In this document: one piece after another, positions 50,830 to 59,769 of the stretch | How the letters are laid out: each line of letters begins with the position of its first letter | Numbering within the stretch: position 1 is the stretch's first letter | From: CAZUNO01 sp964621445 [NCBI: Candidatus Hadarchaeota archaeon] | GTDB taxonomy: Archaea; CAYQAE01; CAYVLA01 | Assembly (NCBI GenBank): GCA_964621445.1 | Contig: CAZUNO010000003.1 | Span: 62,001-126,000, forward strand | Length of the DNA stretch: 64,000 bases | Direction: 5' to 3' | Program-made: the position numbers and the translations under genes | The notes under the pieces: model-generated | Told to the model about the DNA's origin: nothing | The model's input: only the letters and a program-made list of their open reading frames with translations | Databases searched by the model: none

Positions 50830-51684
50830 TTGCCGGGGCAAAAACTCATAGTGGGTATCGTAGCTATAGTCGTTTTAATGGTCGCCGCCATCTTCCTCAC
50901 TCCCATGAGGTGGTCGATACTGGGAATGAAGGGAGAGGTTGGACTGATTGGAGCTCATACAAAAGCCAGTTTTGAGGACTCATCCGAAGTTGGACTGATG
51001 AAACTACGGGACTACCTCGAGGATAACGGGTATGAAGCAAGGCAGATTCAAGCCCCAAGCGTGGTATTGGCTGATCTACAGCAGTATGATGCCGTTCTAT
51101 TCTTCTCCCCGGAATCCGAACTGGACCAAGGCGAGATAGACGCTATCCATACATACGTACAGAACGGCGGCAGTTTCCTGATAACCGGGACCGGATGGGG
51201 GGCCGGAAGAAGGAAACACGCCAACAATATAACCGAGTCATGGGGATTCCAGTTCATGAACACGAAGTGCTATGAGCCGGAGCAGGCGTATACGGATTAC
51301 GGCGTTTCGGTCAGCCAGTACACGGTGGCTGCTGATGGCCTGGTGGAAGGTAACCCAATTGCGGAAAGGATCACCTACCCCTATGTTGTTAGGAACCATT
51401 GCACTATTGAGATAACGGATCCCAGCAAGGTTAACAAGGCCCTTACCCTCTCAGGATATGCCTTTGGGGAGCACTACAGCTACCAGGACCTAATGCCCAA
51501 CGAGGACCATGGTGAACCTGTTGCCGAGGATGCCATCGTTATGGTCAATGGTGAAATCAGTAGCGGTAGAGTTGTGGGCATGGGCGGCTATGAGATGTAC
51601 ATGAACAAGTGGATAGATCAATCAGAGCCCGCCGAAAACGCAAAGTCCATGCTGTTCGTCCTGGACTGGCTGACCAACCAATAG
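50830..51684 (+). CDS. Membrane-anchored GATase-like protein (DUF4350-like)
   Basis: The 284-residue product has one N-terminal membrane anchor (IVGIVAIVVLMVAAIFL) and a flavodoxin/GATase-1-like soluble domain: YDAVLFFSPESELDQGEID, YVQNGGSFLITGTG and GRVVGMGGYEMYM. There is no Cys-His-Glu triad of amidotransferases in the expected order, so it is likely a binding domain like DUF4350 or ThuA relatives. TTG start at 50830, 7 nt after GGAGG. The methyltransferase follows without gap. Confidence 0.6.
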   Translation: MPGQKLIVGIVAIVVLMVAAIFLTPMRWSILGMKGEVGLIGAHTKASFEDSSEVGLMKLRDYLEDNGYEARQIQAPSVVLADLQQYDAVLFFSPESELDQGEIDAIHTYVQNGGSFLITGTGWGAGRRKHANNITESWGFQFMNTKCYEPEQAYTDYGVSVSQYTVAADGLVEGNPIAERITYPYVVRNHCTIEITDPSKVNKALTLSGYAFGEHYSYQDLMPNEDHGEPVAEDAIVMVNGEISSGRVVGMGGYEMYMNKWIDQSEPAENAKSMLFVLDWLTNQ

Positions 51685-52296
51685 ATGGCCAATCCCTCTA
51701 GCGAAGGAATGTCGGTGGATAGGGTCAAGAAATACTACGACGATTCCGCAAGAAGCCTGGAGCGAAAGAAGACTAGGTGCCGATTGGATGAGCAGGAAAC
51801 CCGCTCGATACGGGACTCCCTTCCAAAAGAGGCAAACTCCCTCCTTGACGTTGGCTGCGGAAGCGGCCATCTTCTAACCGAAGCAGAAAGCGGGTTTAAG
51901 CTGGGCATAGACCTTTCAGAAGGGATGCTAAAGGTGGCACGTGAAAGAGGATGCCGATGTCCGCTGGTCCTCGCCAATGCCCGTCGCCTCCCGATAAAGA
52001 GCTCGGAATTCGAGGTCGTCGTTTGTCAGGATGTTATGGGGCACTTTTCAGAGGTAGAGGAACCGCTTCTGGAACTGGCCCGTGTCTGCAAGAGTAATGG
52101 CCTTATGGCGATAACCGTGCCCAAAAAGGGCATTATATCCAGGCTTACATCCCTTTACTGCAGGTTCTATCTTGGTGTTTACACAAGAACGTTTGGCCGG
52201 GAGGAACTCGAAAAGATATTTGAGAACGCCGGGGTTCATATAATATCAACGGAAGTCATCGGTGGTTCGATGTTCAAGGTCATCGCTACCCCGTGA
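51685..52296 (+). CDS. Class I SAM-dependent methyltransferase
   Basis: The 203-residue protein shows motif I LLDVGCGSGHLL (about residue 52), ligand acidic residue in LGIDLSEGML, and CQDVMGHFSEVEE (motif post-II), the methyltransferase type 11 pattern used for small molecules and quinones. Substrate not assignable. The ATG at 51685 directly follows the previous stop, so the genes are coupled; an ATG at 51709 is an alternative. Confidence 0.85.
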   Translation: MANPSSEGMSVDRVKKYYDDSARSLERKKTRCRLDEQETRSIRDSLPKEANSLLDVGCGSGHLLTEAESGFKLGIDLSEGMLKVARERGCRCPLVLANARRLPIKSSEFEVVVCQDVMGHFSEVEEPLLELARVCKSNGLMAITVPKKGIISRLTSLYCRFYLGVYTRTFGREELEKIFENAGVHIISTEVIGGSMFKVIATP

Positions 52297-52317
52297 GGCT
52301 CCGTAAAGGGATTACAG

Positions 52318-52944
52318 TTGAAGTTCGTACATGGCATCAATCCAAGAACCCTGAAAGGAGAGGCCCTGGCCGAGGCAAATGAACTAAAGGAGGGGTTTTT
52401 CGAACTTTGGAAGTTTCACCTTTCCCCCCGAAAGGAATTCGTGGAGGATCTAATTCTCGTTTATTATCCATTTTACCTGGTTCCGTACCAGATAAAGTGG
52501 GGGAAGGCTCCTTTCGCACCGGGAATGATGGTTGATGCCAGGTTCCGTGAGTTTTCGGTTCTTGCGGGGGTTCCACCGCGTAGCAGGATCGAAACCGACA
52601 AACTGGTCATTAAACCTACCATAGAGGAGGGAAACGCCATCAGATTCGCCGAAAGCAAGCTGAGGCAGGCCATGAAGAGGAAGAGAGCCAAGGAGATGAA
52701 GGAGAAGAAGAAGCTCTCCTCCTATGAGATAGAGGAGCTTGAACTCATCCACTGGCCCTTCTGGGTGAATAGGCTACAGGACATGTGGGGGAACTTCAGG
52801 TTCATAGCCGTGGACGGCGTTCTTAACTTCAGAGGTTACAATCGAGCCTATAGTCGTTTCTTCTCCGGCCCCCTGTACTCCATGATAGATGAACAGTTCG
52901 AAAAGGAAGGGGCCGAGATCGAGGCTGAACCCAACGCCGGGTGA
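52318..52944 (+). CDS. Protein of unknown function with a duplicated aromatic motif
   Basis: The 208-residue soluble product has two related segments: LILVYYPFYLVPYQIKWG near residue 47 and LELIHWPFWVNRLQDMWG near residue 141, each followed by a beta-type stretch (MMVDARF and IAVDGVLNFRG). A Lys/Glu-rich helix (KRKRAKEMKEKKK) lies between. The pattern suggests an internal duplication. Similar aromatic repeats occur in uncharacterised archaeal proteins, but I cannot name the family. TTG start at 52318. It precedes the topoisomerase gene directly. Confidence 0.6.
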   Translation: MKFVHGINPRTLKGEALAEANELKEGFFELWKFHLSPRKEFVEDLILVYYPFYLVPYQIKWGKAPFAPGMMVDARFREFSVLAGVPPRSRIETDKLVIKPTIEEGNAIRFAESKLRQAMKRKRAKEMKEKKKLSSYEIEELELIHWPFWVNRLQDMWGNFRFIAVDGVLNFRGYNRAYSRFFSGPLYSMIDEQFEKEGAEIEAEPNAG

Positions 52945-52948
52945 AATA

Positions 52949-55021
52949 GTGAACAACGACTCCACCCTGATCATAGCCGAGAAGCCAAGCACGGCCAAGA
53001 GCCTCGCTCGGGCACTGGGAACCCTATCGAAAAACAAAATGGAGACCAAGAAGAAAAGGGACATTAACTACTACGAGGTTACCGTCGATGACCAGCGGCA
53101 CGTGATATGCCCCGCTGCCGGACATCTATACGGAATATCCCAGAAAGGCTCAGGCTGGAAATATCCGGTATTTGATATAGAGTGGAAACCGACTTCGGAG
53201 ATCAAAAAAAGCAACAGCTACTCCAAGCCCTATCTTGATAACTTCATAGAGCTCTCAAAAAAATGCTCATCCTTCATTTCGGCCACGGATTATGACCGGG
53301 AAGGTTCCGTAATCGCCTATAATATACTACGCCTGGCATGCGGAACTGAAAGGGCCAAGAGAATGAAATTCTCGACCCTCACCGTTTCGGATCTAGTTGA
53401 ATCCTTCAAGTCGGCCAGCCAGGACCTGGATAGGGGGCAGATCAATTCCGGGCTGGCCAGGCACGTCCTGGACTGGTACTGGGGGGTAAATATTACCAGG
53501 GCGCTTACCCTCTCGGTTAAACCCCATATCAAAGGCTTCGACGTCATATCCTCTGGTAGGGTTCAGGGACCAACTCTCAAAATATTGACCGAACGGGAAA
53601 AGGAGATTCAGAATTTCGAGCCCCGGAAGTACTGGACCCTTGAACTGGACTGCGTTCACCAAGGGATCGAAGTCACGGCCGTCAGTCAGCCTAAAAGAAT
53701 ATGGGATGAGGATAAAGCAAAAGAGATTTTCGAGCGCTGCCAGGGGAAGCCTGCCCTAATCAAGGAGGTCAGTAGGAGGGTATCAAATGTTCCGCCTCCC
53801 ACCCCCTTCGATCTCACCACCCTACAGTCCGAAGCATATAGACATTTCAGATTCTCGCCCAGAAAGACGAATACGCTGGCCCAAAGACTATACGAATCGG
53901 CCCTCATATCATATCCTCGTACCAGCTCACAGAAGATTCCCCCCTCCATCGGCTACAAGGAGATTCTCAAGCAGCTCTCGAAACAGAAGTCATTCCAGGA
54001 ACACTGCCAGGAACTGCTATCCAGATCCAAGATCAGCCCCAGACAGGGAAAGAAGACCGACCCAGCTCATCCGGCCATCTATCCCACGGGGTCGAGGCCC
54101 GGGAAACTGGCCAAGGACCAATGGAAGTTGTACGACCTGGTTTGTAGAAGATTTTTCTCTACCTTCGGCAAGCCCGCCAAACGGGAATCCATGCGAATCC
54201 GGATATTGGTCGAAAAGCAGCCGTTCCGGTGTAGCGGCAGCCGTACCACGGAAGAGAATTGGATGAGATTTTACGGACCCTACGCAAAATACAAGGAAAA
54301 TGTGATGCCCGATCTAAAAGAGGGCATGGAGGTCAAGGTTCTCAAACTAAGGAATAAGGGAAAAAAGACCAAGCCTCCCAGGAGGTTCACCCAGGCATCC
54401 TTGATCCGGGAAATGGAAAAAAGGCAGCTGGGGACCAAGGCCACACGGGCATCGATTGTACAGACATTATATGATAGGGGTTACGTGAGGGGAAAAAGCC
54501 TGGAGGCCACCAAGCTGGGGATGTCCGTGGTAGATACACTATCCAAGCACTGTCCCGGGGTGGTCTCTGAGAAACTCACCGCGCAGTTCGAGAAAGAGAT
54601 GGAATCCATAGAGAAGGAGGACACGGACAGGGAAGAGGTTCTAGTAAAGGCAAAGGAGACCCTGACCGAGATACTGGAGAATTTCAAGGAAAAGGAGCAG
54701 GCCATTGGAAAGGCCCTGGCAGAGGCTTCAAAGGAAACCAAGGCCAGAAACAAGCAAGTGGCCCCTTGTCCGGAATGCGGGAAGATGCTTAAGTTCGTTA
54801 CATCCAAGAGGACGGGCAAGAGATTTATTGGCTGTAATGGCTACTCGGATGGTTGTAGATATTCCGCACCCTTACCTCAGAGGGGAAAGCTTTCGGTTAC
54901 CCGAAGGGAGTGTAAGGCCTGTGGAATGCCCATGATAAAGGTATATAGAAAAGGCAAGAGGCCCTGGACCTTCTGCTTCAACTTGGAATGCCCCAAAAAG
55001 AAAGAGGAGGAAGAAGAGTGA
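52949..55021 (+). CDS. topA: DNA topoisomerase type IA (TopA/Top3-like)
   Basis: The 690-residue enzyme relaxes negatively supercoiled DNA by single-strand passage. The TOPRIM domain opens LIIAEKPSTAKSLARALG and has SATDYDREGSVIAYN; the active-site tyrosine is in ALISYPRTSSQ (about residue 319); RASIVQTLYDRGYV follows. Two C4 zinc fingers end the protein: CPECGKML...CNGYSDGC and CKACGMPM...CFNLECP. The GTG at 52949 fits the family N-terminus; the frame extends to 52889 inside the previous gene. The stop overlaps the Sm gene start as GTGA. Confidence 0.94.
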   Translation: MNNDSTLIIAEKPSTAKSLARALGTLSKNKMETKKKRDINYYEVTVDDQRHVICPAAGHLYGISQKGSGWKYPVFDIEWKPTSEIKKSNSYSKPYLDNFIELSKKCSSFISATDYDREGSVIAYNILRLACGTERAKRMKFSTLTVSDLVESFKSASQDLDRGQINSGLARHVLDWYWGVNITRALTLSVKPHIKGFDVISSGRVQGPTLKILTEREKEIQNFEPRKYWTLELDCVHQGIEVTAVSQPKRIWDEDKAKEIFERCQGKPALIKEVSRRVSNVPPPTPFDLTTLQSEAYRHFRFSPRKTNTLAQRLYESALISYPRTSSQKIPPSIGYKEILKQLSKQKSFQEHCQELLSRSKISPRQGKKTDPAHPAIYPTGSRPGKLAKDQWKLYDLVCRRFFSTFGKPAKRESMRIRILVEKQPFRCSGSRTTEENWMRFYGPYAKYKENVMPDLKEGMEVKVLKLRNKGKKTKPPRRFTQASLIREMEKRQLGTKATRASIVQTLYDRGYVRGKSLEATKLGMSVVDTLSKHCPGVVSEKLTAQFEKEMESIEKEDTDREEVLVKAKETLTEILENFKEKEQAIGKALAEASKETKARNKQVAPCPECGKMLKFVTSKRTGKRFIGCNGYSDGCRYSAPLPQRGKLSVTRRECKACGMPMIKVYRKGKRPWTFCFNLECPKKKEEEEE

Positions 55022-55251
55022 CCAACGGAAAGAAATCAACAGATAGGGAGAAGCCAGAGCAACCCCTTGATGTGCTGGGTTCCATGACCGACAAGGAGAT
55101 ATTCATCAGGCTTATGGATAGGACCGAGGTTGTTGGCAGGCTGCGGGACTTCGATTCCTACATGAACCTTAAGATACATCTGGAGGAGCGGGACCTCTTA
55201 ATCCGGGGTAATAACATAGCCCTCATAGCCACCGAATGGCAAGACAAGTAA
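55018..55251 (+). CDS. Sm-like archaeal RNA-binding protein (SmAP)
   Basis: The 77-residue protein has Sm1 (EIFIRLMDRTEVVGRLRDFD then SYMNLKIHL) and Sm2 (LLIRGNNIALIATE) motifs and should form a ring that binds U-rich RNA. The GTG at 55018 is 7 nt after GGAGG and overlaps the topoisomerase stop. A polar Lys-rich N-terminal tail of 20 residues precedes the fold. Coupling of an Sm gene to topoisomerase is an uncommon arrangement. Confidence 0.9.
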   Translation: MTNGKKSTDREKPEQPLDVLGSMTDKEIFIRLMDRTEVVGRLRDFDSYMNLKIHLEERDLLIRGNNIALIATEWQDK

Positions 55252-55267
55252 TTTCTGGGGTTTTCTC

Positions 55268-55984
55268 GTGGTCCGAGCAGTCTGTTTCGACCTAGATGAT
55301 ACACTCTATGACTACCGAGGGGTCATGTCAGGATGTGAGGAGTACCTATCTCGGGTGGTAGGTGAACGCGTAGGGATGGCCGCCGAGAGATGCAAGTCCC
55401 AATACTTCAGAATGAAAAAGGACCTTTACCAGAACGATCCTACCAATCCAGAGATATTCAGCTTTAAAAAAAGGATTTCGCTTCTATTTTCCCGTCTTGA
55501 TTATGAGGTCAGCCCTCCTACTGTTGACAGGTTGTTCTCCGATTTATGGCAGAAATTCCTGGTCAAGATCGAGCCCTATCCCGGCGTGGAGTCGGTGCTA
55601 AAGACGGCCCGAGCCCGGGAGATGTCGATAGCCATAGTTTCCAACGGTACCAGGGAGCAACAGACCTCCAAACTACAGGCGCTAGGGCTACTGGGAATGG
55701 CGAATGTAGAGGTTTTCTCCGAAGATGTTGGCACAAATAAGCCCGAACTTCCCATCTTCAGGAGAACCATCCGGGAATTGATCCTCCCGCCCGGGGAATG
55801 CTTGATGGTCGGGGATCATTGCAGGGTCGATGTTAAGGGTGGAAACCGGGCTGGTATGATTACCTGTTGGTTGAAAATGGGAGCCCACTCCAATATAGAA
55901 CCCGAGGGAAAGGAGGACATCCCGGATTTCACCATTCATCAAATCGCAAACCTAACCGGCGTCTTTCAAGCACTTCAGTCCTGA
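55268..55984 (+). CDS. HAD-superfamily hydrolase (haloacid dehalogenase-like phosphatase)
   Basis: The 238-residue enzyme has motif I AVCFDLDDTLYDY, motif II IAIVSNGTREQQ, motif III lysine in GTNKPELPIF and motif IV CLMVGDHCRVDVKGG, a subfamily I phosphatase with an alpha-helical cap (residues about 20-95). Substrate unknown; the class includes phosphoglycolate and nucleotide phosphatases. GTG start at 55268, 17 nt after the Sm gene. Its last 10 nt overlap the convergent membrane protein gene. Confidence 0.87.
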   Translation: MVRAVCFDLDDTLYDYRGVMSGCEEYLSRVVGERVGMAAERCKSQYFRMKKDLYQNDPTNPEIFSFKKRISLLFSRLDYEVSPPTVDRLFSDLWQKFLVKIEPYPGVESVLKTARAREMSIAIVSNGTREQQTSKLQALGLLGMANVEVFSEDVGTNKPELPIFRRTIRELILPPGECLMVGDHCRVDVKGGNRAGMITCWLKMGAHSNIEPEGKEDIPDFTIHQIANLTGVFQALQS

Positions 55985-56367
55985 AAATCGGTCTTCCAGG
56001 CCTTGCCCTTCTTTCTGCGGCCCGGAGTTCGCCAATGGACTACCACTGCGGCGATGAAGCAGAGAAAGGATACCAGGAGTAACCACATGAGGTCCCCTCT
56101 TCTCAATCTCCAGAAAAGCAGCAACAGAAAGATACTCAATGAGGAAAGGATGAGAGCGTAGTCGGATACCAGGCTCAAAACTATCGATCCCGTCCCCAGC
56201 AGCGCGCCGGCCGTGATCAGGCTGAGAACGAAATTCTCGACGCTGGTCTGGGGAAAAATGATGAAAAGGCCCATTATTATCAGGGAAAGGCTGGTGAGAG
56301 ATATGCCGATTACCGATGATCCCCATCCTCCCTCCAAAGGAACCTCTTTTTCCGGCAGATCCGACAT
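55975..56367 (-). CDS. Small membrane protein, function unknown
   Basis: From the ATG at 56367 the product has 130 residues: a polar N-terminus, four hydrophobic segments (about 20-38, 45-68, 72-84 and 92-108) and a very basic C-terminal tail (RTPGRRKKGKAWK). A TATA box (AGTTATATAACC, 56386-56397) about 25 nt upstream suggests a leaderless start there; the frame itself runs on to 56436. Family unknown. Confidence 0.55.
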   Translation of the reverse strand: MSDLPEKEVPLEGGWGSSVIGISLTSLSLIIMGLFIIFPQTSVENFVLSLITAGALLGTGSIVLSLVSDYALILSSLSIFLLLLFWRLRRGDLMWLLLVSFLCFIAAVVVHWRTPGRRKKGKAWKTDFQD

Positions 56368-56461
56368 GCTTGAATCTTTGAACCGGGTTATATAACTGGA
56401 ACTACTTACCCAGATTTTGGCGTATTTCTGAAACACTTAATACCCGGCTATTCTGCCTAAT

Positions 56462-56668
56462 ATGTGGGTTTGGCTTTTGGTTGAGGATCATAGGCACTGC
56501 CTATCATGCGGTCGAGCAATATCTAGAAAGGAACAGTTCTGCAGCGCTGAATGCGAAGAGAATTTCATGACCCAAACGCAGAAGGAAAGAAGAAGGAACA
56601 TAATATTCCTCATAGTCCTGGCAATGTTCATTTCACTCGTATTCATAATTCAGATTTTCTACGGTTGA
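56462..56668 (+). CDS. Zinc-ribbon membrane protein (DUF2116-like)
   Basis: The 68-residue product has a zinc ribbon (HRHCLSCGRAI, then FCSAECEENF) followed by a basic linker and a C-terminal membrane helix (IIFLIVLAMFISLVFII). This layout matches the archaeal DUF2116 family of zinc-ribbon membrane proteins. The ATG at 56462 is probably leaderless. The stop is coupled to the M28 peptidase start by TTGA. Confidence 0.75.
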   Translation: MWVWLLVEDHRHCLSCGRAISRKEQFCSAECEENFMTQTQKERRRNIIFLIVLAMFISLVFIIQIFYG

Positions 56669-57798
56669 CCAGTTTGGCGGAGAACGACAATCATATTCTT
56701 TCCCTGATCAAGCGAATTACGAAGCTAGGGCCGAGGACCCCTGGTTCGGAAGCCGAGATCTCCTGTCACCGGCTTGTGGAGCAGGAGCTGAAAGGCATCG
56801 ATGGTGGAGACATAAACATCGATGAATTTTCCTTCGATAGATGGGTCCCTGAAAAACAAAGTTTAAGGGACCGCAGGGGGAAAGATATTCCGATTCGCCA
56901 GCTCGGCTATTCCGGGTCGGGAGAAGTGGGAGCGCCTTTACGTTTCTGTGAAAACGGAACCAAGGAGGATTGCCAAGGCGCCGAGGGCTGCATTGCGGTA
57001 TGCTCCTCTGGGCCGGGTCGTTACAAATTTCTACACCGGATAAAGAAATACAACAATTCATTACAAGCCGGGGCCTCGGGATTCATTCTAGTGGGAAACC
57101 TGGGACACGGAGCTCCCATGGGAATTATCAGGAAGAGGAAGGCCGGGAAGTTACCCGCGGTTTCAATCTCCTATGATGAATCCCGGAAACTACGATACGA
57201 TCTAGCCGAGGAGTATTCGCTCAGCGTAGAGAACCGGATTATAAAATCCCGGACGAGAAATACCAGCTGGATCCTAGATGGACGGGAGCCCGGCATCATA
57301 CTTTCAGCCCATTGCGACAGCTGGGGACCAGGCGCCTGGGACAATGCCTCCGGTGTGGCCCTTCTGCTCAGTGTGGCAACGAGGTTGCTGAGCGTGGAGA
57401 TCGAACACCAGGTCCATATCGTATTCACCGGCGGCGAGGAATTCGGTTTGTGGGGCTCGCGGCGTCTGGCCCAACTTGCCCCACAGGATTACGTATTTGC
57501 CATCAACGTGGACGGGGTTGGATTATCCGGAAGTAGCTTACAGGTGAGGTGCAGTGATACCGATCTTTCCAGTATTCCTCCGCTTCGGAATATCTATTCC
57601 AGGCTTCCACTTACCACTTCAGGCGACCACTGGTCCTTCCATAAAGCGGGCATCCGAACCCTGTTTGTTACCTGCAATGGAACCAATACCGTCCAACATA
57701 CGGACCAAGACCGGCCGCATTGCCTCAATGCAGATAAATTACAGTCTTCTCTATCTCTTATTATCGAAATGGTTGCCTATCTGGACTCCATTGCCTAA
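56665..57798 (+). CDS. M28-family zinc aminopeptidase
   Basis: The peptidase core has LSAHCDSWGPGAWDNASGVA (His and bridging Asp, about residue 213), FTGGEEFGLWGS (catalytic Glu and Zn Glu), INVDGVG (Zn Asp) and VQHTDQDRPHCLN (last Zn His), a complete two-zinc M28 site. An inserted PA-like apical region lies at about 75-180. There is no signal peptide. The TTG at 56665 overlaps the DUF2116-like stop; the frame further upstream is a shadow of that gene. It trims peptides in the cytoplasm; specificity unknown. Confidence 0.85.
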   Translation: MTSLAENDNHILSLIKRITKLGPRTPGSEAEISCHRLVEQELKGIDGGDINIDEFSFDRWVPEKQSLRDRRGKDIPIRQLGYSGSGEVGAPLRFCENGTKEDCQGAEGCIAVCSSGPGRYKFLHRIKKYNNSLQAGASGFILVGNLGHGAPMGIIRKRKAGKLPAVSISYDESRKLRYDLAEEYSLSVENRIIKSRTRNTSWILDGREPGIILSAHCDSWGPGAWDNASGVALLLSVATRLLSVEIEHQVHIVFTGGEEFGLWGSRRLAQLAPQDYVFAINVDGVGLSGSSLQVRCSDTDLSSIPPLRNIYSRLPLTTSGDHWSFHKAGIRTLFVTCNGTNTVQHTDQDRPHCLNADKLQSSLSLIIEMVAYLDSIA

Positions 57799-57847
57799 AA
57801 TTAAGGATTTGGGCAGGTTCTGGACCAAAAAAGAGCCACTGCAAAAC

Positions 57848-57856
57848 ATTTATATA
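57848..57856 (+). promoter_or_regulatory. TATA box of the SSS-like transporter operon
   Basis: ATTTATATA lies just after the peptidase stop and predicts a transcript start near 57877. An inverted repeat (57868-57904) follows. The leader carries GAGGTG 5 nt before the TTG at 57928. Confidence 0.55.
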
Positions 57857-57867
57857 GAAAACACCGG

Positions 57868-57904
57868 ACTCCGCCCCAACTCTAGCTACTGGCTGTAGCG
57901 GAGT
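57868..57904 (+). promoter_or_regulatory. Inverted repeat ACTCCGC...GCGGAGT near the transporter transcript start
   Basis: A perfect 7-bp inverted repeat (57868-57874 and 57898-57904) spans a 23-nt loop that can form an inner helix. It could be a DNA operator across the start site or an mRNA leader hairpin. The data do not separate these. Confidence 0.35.
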
Positions 57905-57927
57905 GTAATATTCCCTGAGGTGGGCTT

Positions 57928-59487
57928 TTGTTTCAAGGCGTGATTGTCTGGCAGATGAGCGCACTGGACATAATTCTTGCCGCTCTTTGGCTCGTTATCA
58001 TCCTGTTCGTTGCGTTCTACGGTAGTCGGTACTCAAGAGGAACGTGGATGGAATATATCATCGGAGGGAAAAGATTCCCCTGGTGGTACGTGAGCATAGC
58101 TAGTGTCGCTCAGGTCAAGCCCACCACGCCAATTACTACAATTGCTAAGATCTCCCAGTATGGTCTTCTCAGCGTTTTCACGGTTGGCTACCCGTACGGG
58201 GTAGCCCAGATGTATTTCAATACCCGTGTTTACTACCGTACTGGTGCTATCACCAGCAACCAGTGGCTGGATCTCAGGTTCGGGGGAAAGCCGGGTGCAT
58301 TCCTCCGGGGCTACAATGCCCTTCATGCAATGTTTGTCAGCGGACCGATAACTCTTGGAATGACCGCCAAGCTGGTGGGTGAAGCAATGTACCAGCTGGC
58401 CGGAATTAACGACATGGTCTGGTCCGGAATACAACTTTATATTGGTGCCTGGCTCCTTCCGGTTCTAGCCGGTATATGGGGAATCACTTGGACAAGTCTT
58501 CTTCTCTATCCTCTAATTATGGTGATGTACGGTCTTCTGACCTACTTCGCATGGACCACCGCAGGTGGATATCAGGGGATTATGTCATCCTTCCAGGCGT
58601 GGGGTAACCCGTATAACCTACGTATCCTGGGTTTCACCGAGGACTGGCCACTTGGTATGTGGCTAGGAGGATGGGCCTTTGCCCTGATCGGTGGAACTGG
58701 TGCCTACGGCCGTTGGGGTCCCATGAGAGGTTGGGGAGTCCTGGGCGCTAAGAGTGAAGACGACGCGTTGGTCGGTAATACGTTTGGTAAGAGAATACTA
58801 GCCTGGCCAGCTACGCTTATAACAATACCCATGGCATTAGCTACCATGGTTCACTTCCCGGAGATCGCCTTCGAGGAGCTAGCATTTGGTAAGTTAGTCC
58901 GTATCCTGTTGCCATCAGGTCTAATGGGGCTCTTCGTTGGAGTTTGGCTGACTCCGGTACTTATCACCGCTCAAGTAGGTAGAATTTGGCAGGGAGGAAC
59001 CTTCTCTAACGACTTCTATAGAAGGCTGGTTGCTCCTGGAAAATCCGATAGACACTATATCTGGATCACTAGGATATCCCTTCTGGGTTCCAGTGCTCTA
59101 GCTATGATGTATGCCTACTACACCTACCAGGTGGTTCCGGTCATGTTCTGGTGGGCCACTTTGAATGCAGGCCACGCCATAAGCGGGCTAGCCACATGGT
59201 ACTGGTGGAGATGGGGTGGATGGATCGCACTTCTTACCAGTTTGGTCCATTACCCGATCAATATAGTTATCATGAACGTGTTCGAAGGAGCATATCCTGT
59301 ATACACCCTGCAGTGGATCATAATGGTCCTTGCATGGTTCCCAGCGATGCTGCTGGTATGGATACTGCCGCCTTCATCCCCGGATGTATTGATGGATTAC
59401 TACAGGAGGACCCGGCCACCGGGCTTCTGGGGACACATCAAGCTGCAAGTGGAGGAGCTGGAGAGAGCGGCAACCAGCGGACTGTGA
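57928..59487 (+). CDS. Sodium:solute symporter (SSS)-family transporter, diverged
   Basis: The 519-residue protein has about 13 helices and the SSS N-terminal pattern (WLVIILFVAFYGSRYSRG, then YIIGGKRFPWWYVSIASVA). It is very rich in Trp and Gly. The substrate is unknown: SSS members carry sugars, amino acids or organic acids with Na+. TTG start at 57928 with GAGGTG 5 nt upstream, TATA box at 57848. A 69-residue membrane protein follows 11 nt after its stop, as small partners do in some SSS systems, for example DUF485-type pairs. The assignment is moderately sure. Confidence 0.75.
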   Translation: MFQGVIVWQMSALDIILAALWLVIILFVAFYGSRYSRGTWMEYIIGGKRFPWWYVSIASVAQVKPTTPITTIAKISQYGLLSVFTVGYPYGVAQMYFNTRVYYRTGAITSNQWLDLRFGGKPGAFLRGYNALHAMFVSGPITLGMTAKLVGEAMYQLAGINDMVWSGIQLYIGAWLLPVLAGIWGITWTSLLLYPLIMVMYGLLTYFAWTTAGGYQGIMSSFQAWGNPYNLRILGFTEDWPLGMWLGGWAFALIGGTGAYGRWGPMRGWGVLGAKSEDDALVGNTFGKRILAWPATLITIPMALATMVHFPEIAFEELAFGKLVRILLPSGLMGLFVGVWLTPVLITAQVGRIWQGGTFSNDFYRRLVAPGKSDRHYIWITRISLLGSSALAMMYAYYTYQVVPVMFWWATLNAGHAISGLATWYWWRWGGWIALLTSLVHYPINIVIMNVFEGAYPVYTLQWIIMVLAWFPAMLLVWILPPSSPDVLMDYYRRTRPPGFWGHIKLQVEELERAATSGL

Positions 59488-59498
59488 GGTGACGAAGG

Positions 59499-59708
59499 AT
59501 GCAGAAATGGATTGCCAGAGATATGGTCTTCGCCCATCTGATCGGGTTTGCAGGGTACTTCCTGGGAACGGGGATCGTCCTATGGCTGGTTACACCGTAT
59601 AAGGCCGTCGGTCAGCTCATGATCCCCTCCAGCTTGATCTTTTTCATCCTTTACGTATGGGATGTCAAGAAGCACGGGATGTGGCCCAGCGCCGAGATTA
59701 TGGGCTAG
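59499..59708 (+). CDS. Small two-helix membrane protein, transporter partner
   Basis: The 69-residue product has two helices (about 8-28 and 38-55) and charged ends. It starts ATG at 59499 after GAGGTGACGAAGG, 11 nt downstream of the SSS-like gene, so it is cotranscribed. Pairing of a symporter with a small two-helix protein recalls known SSS/DUF4212 or DUF485 pairs; I infer an accessory subunit. Confidence 0.65.
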   Translation: MQKWIARDMVFAHLIGFAGYFLGTGIVLWLVTPYKAVGQLMIPSSLIFFILYVWDVKKHGMWPSAEIMG

Positions 59709-59769
59709 CCCGTGCCCACCAAATCTTTTTATGGTCGGATAAGACATACGAATGTTCAGGTGAGGACCC

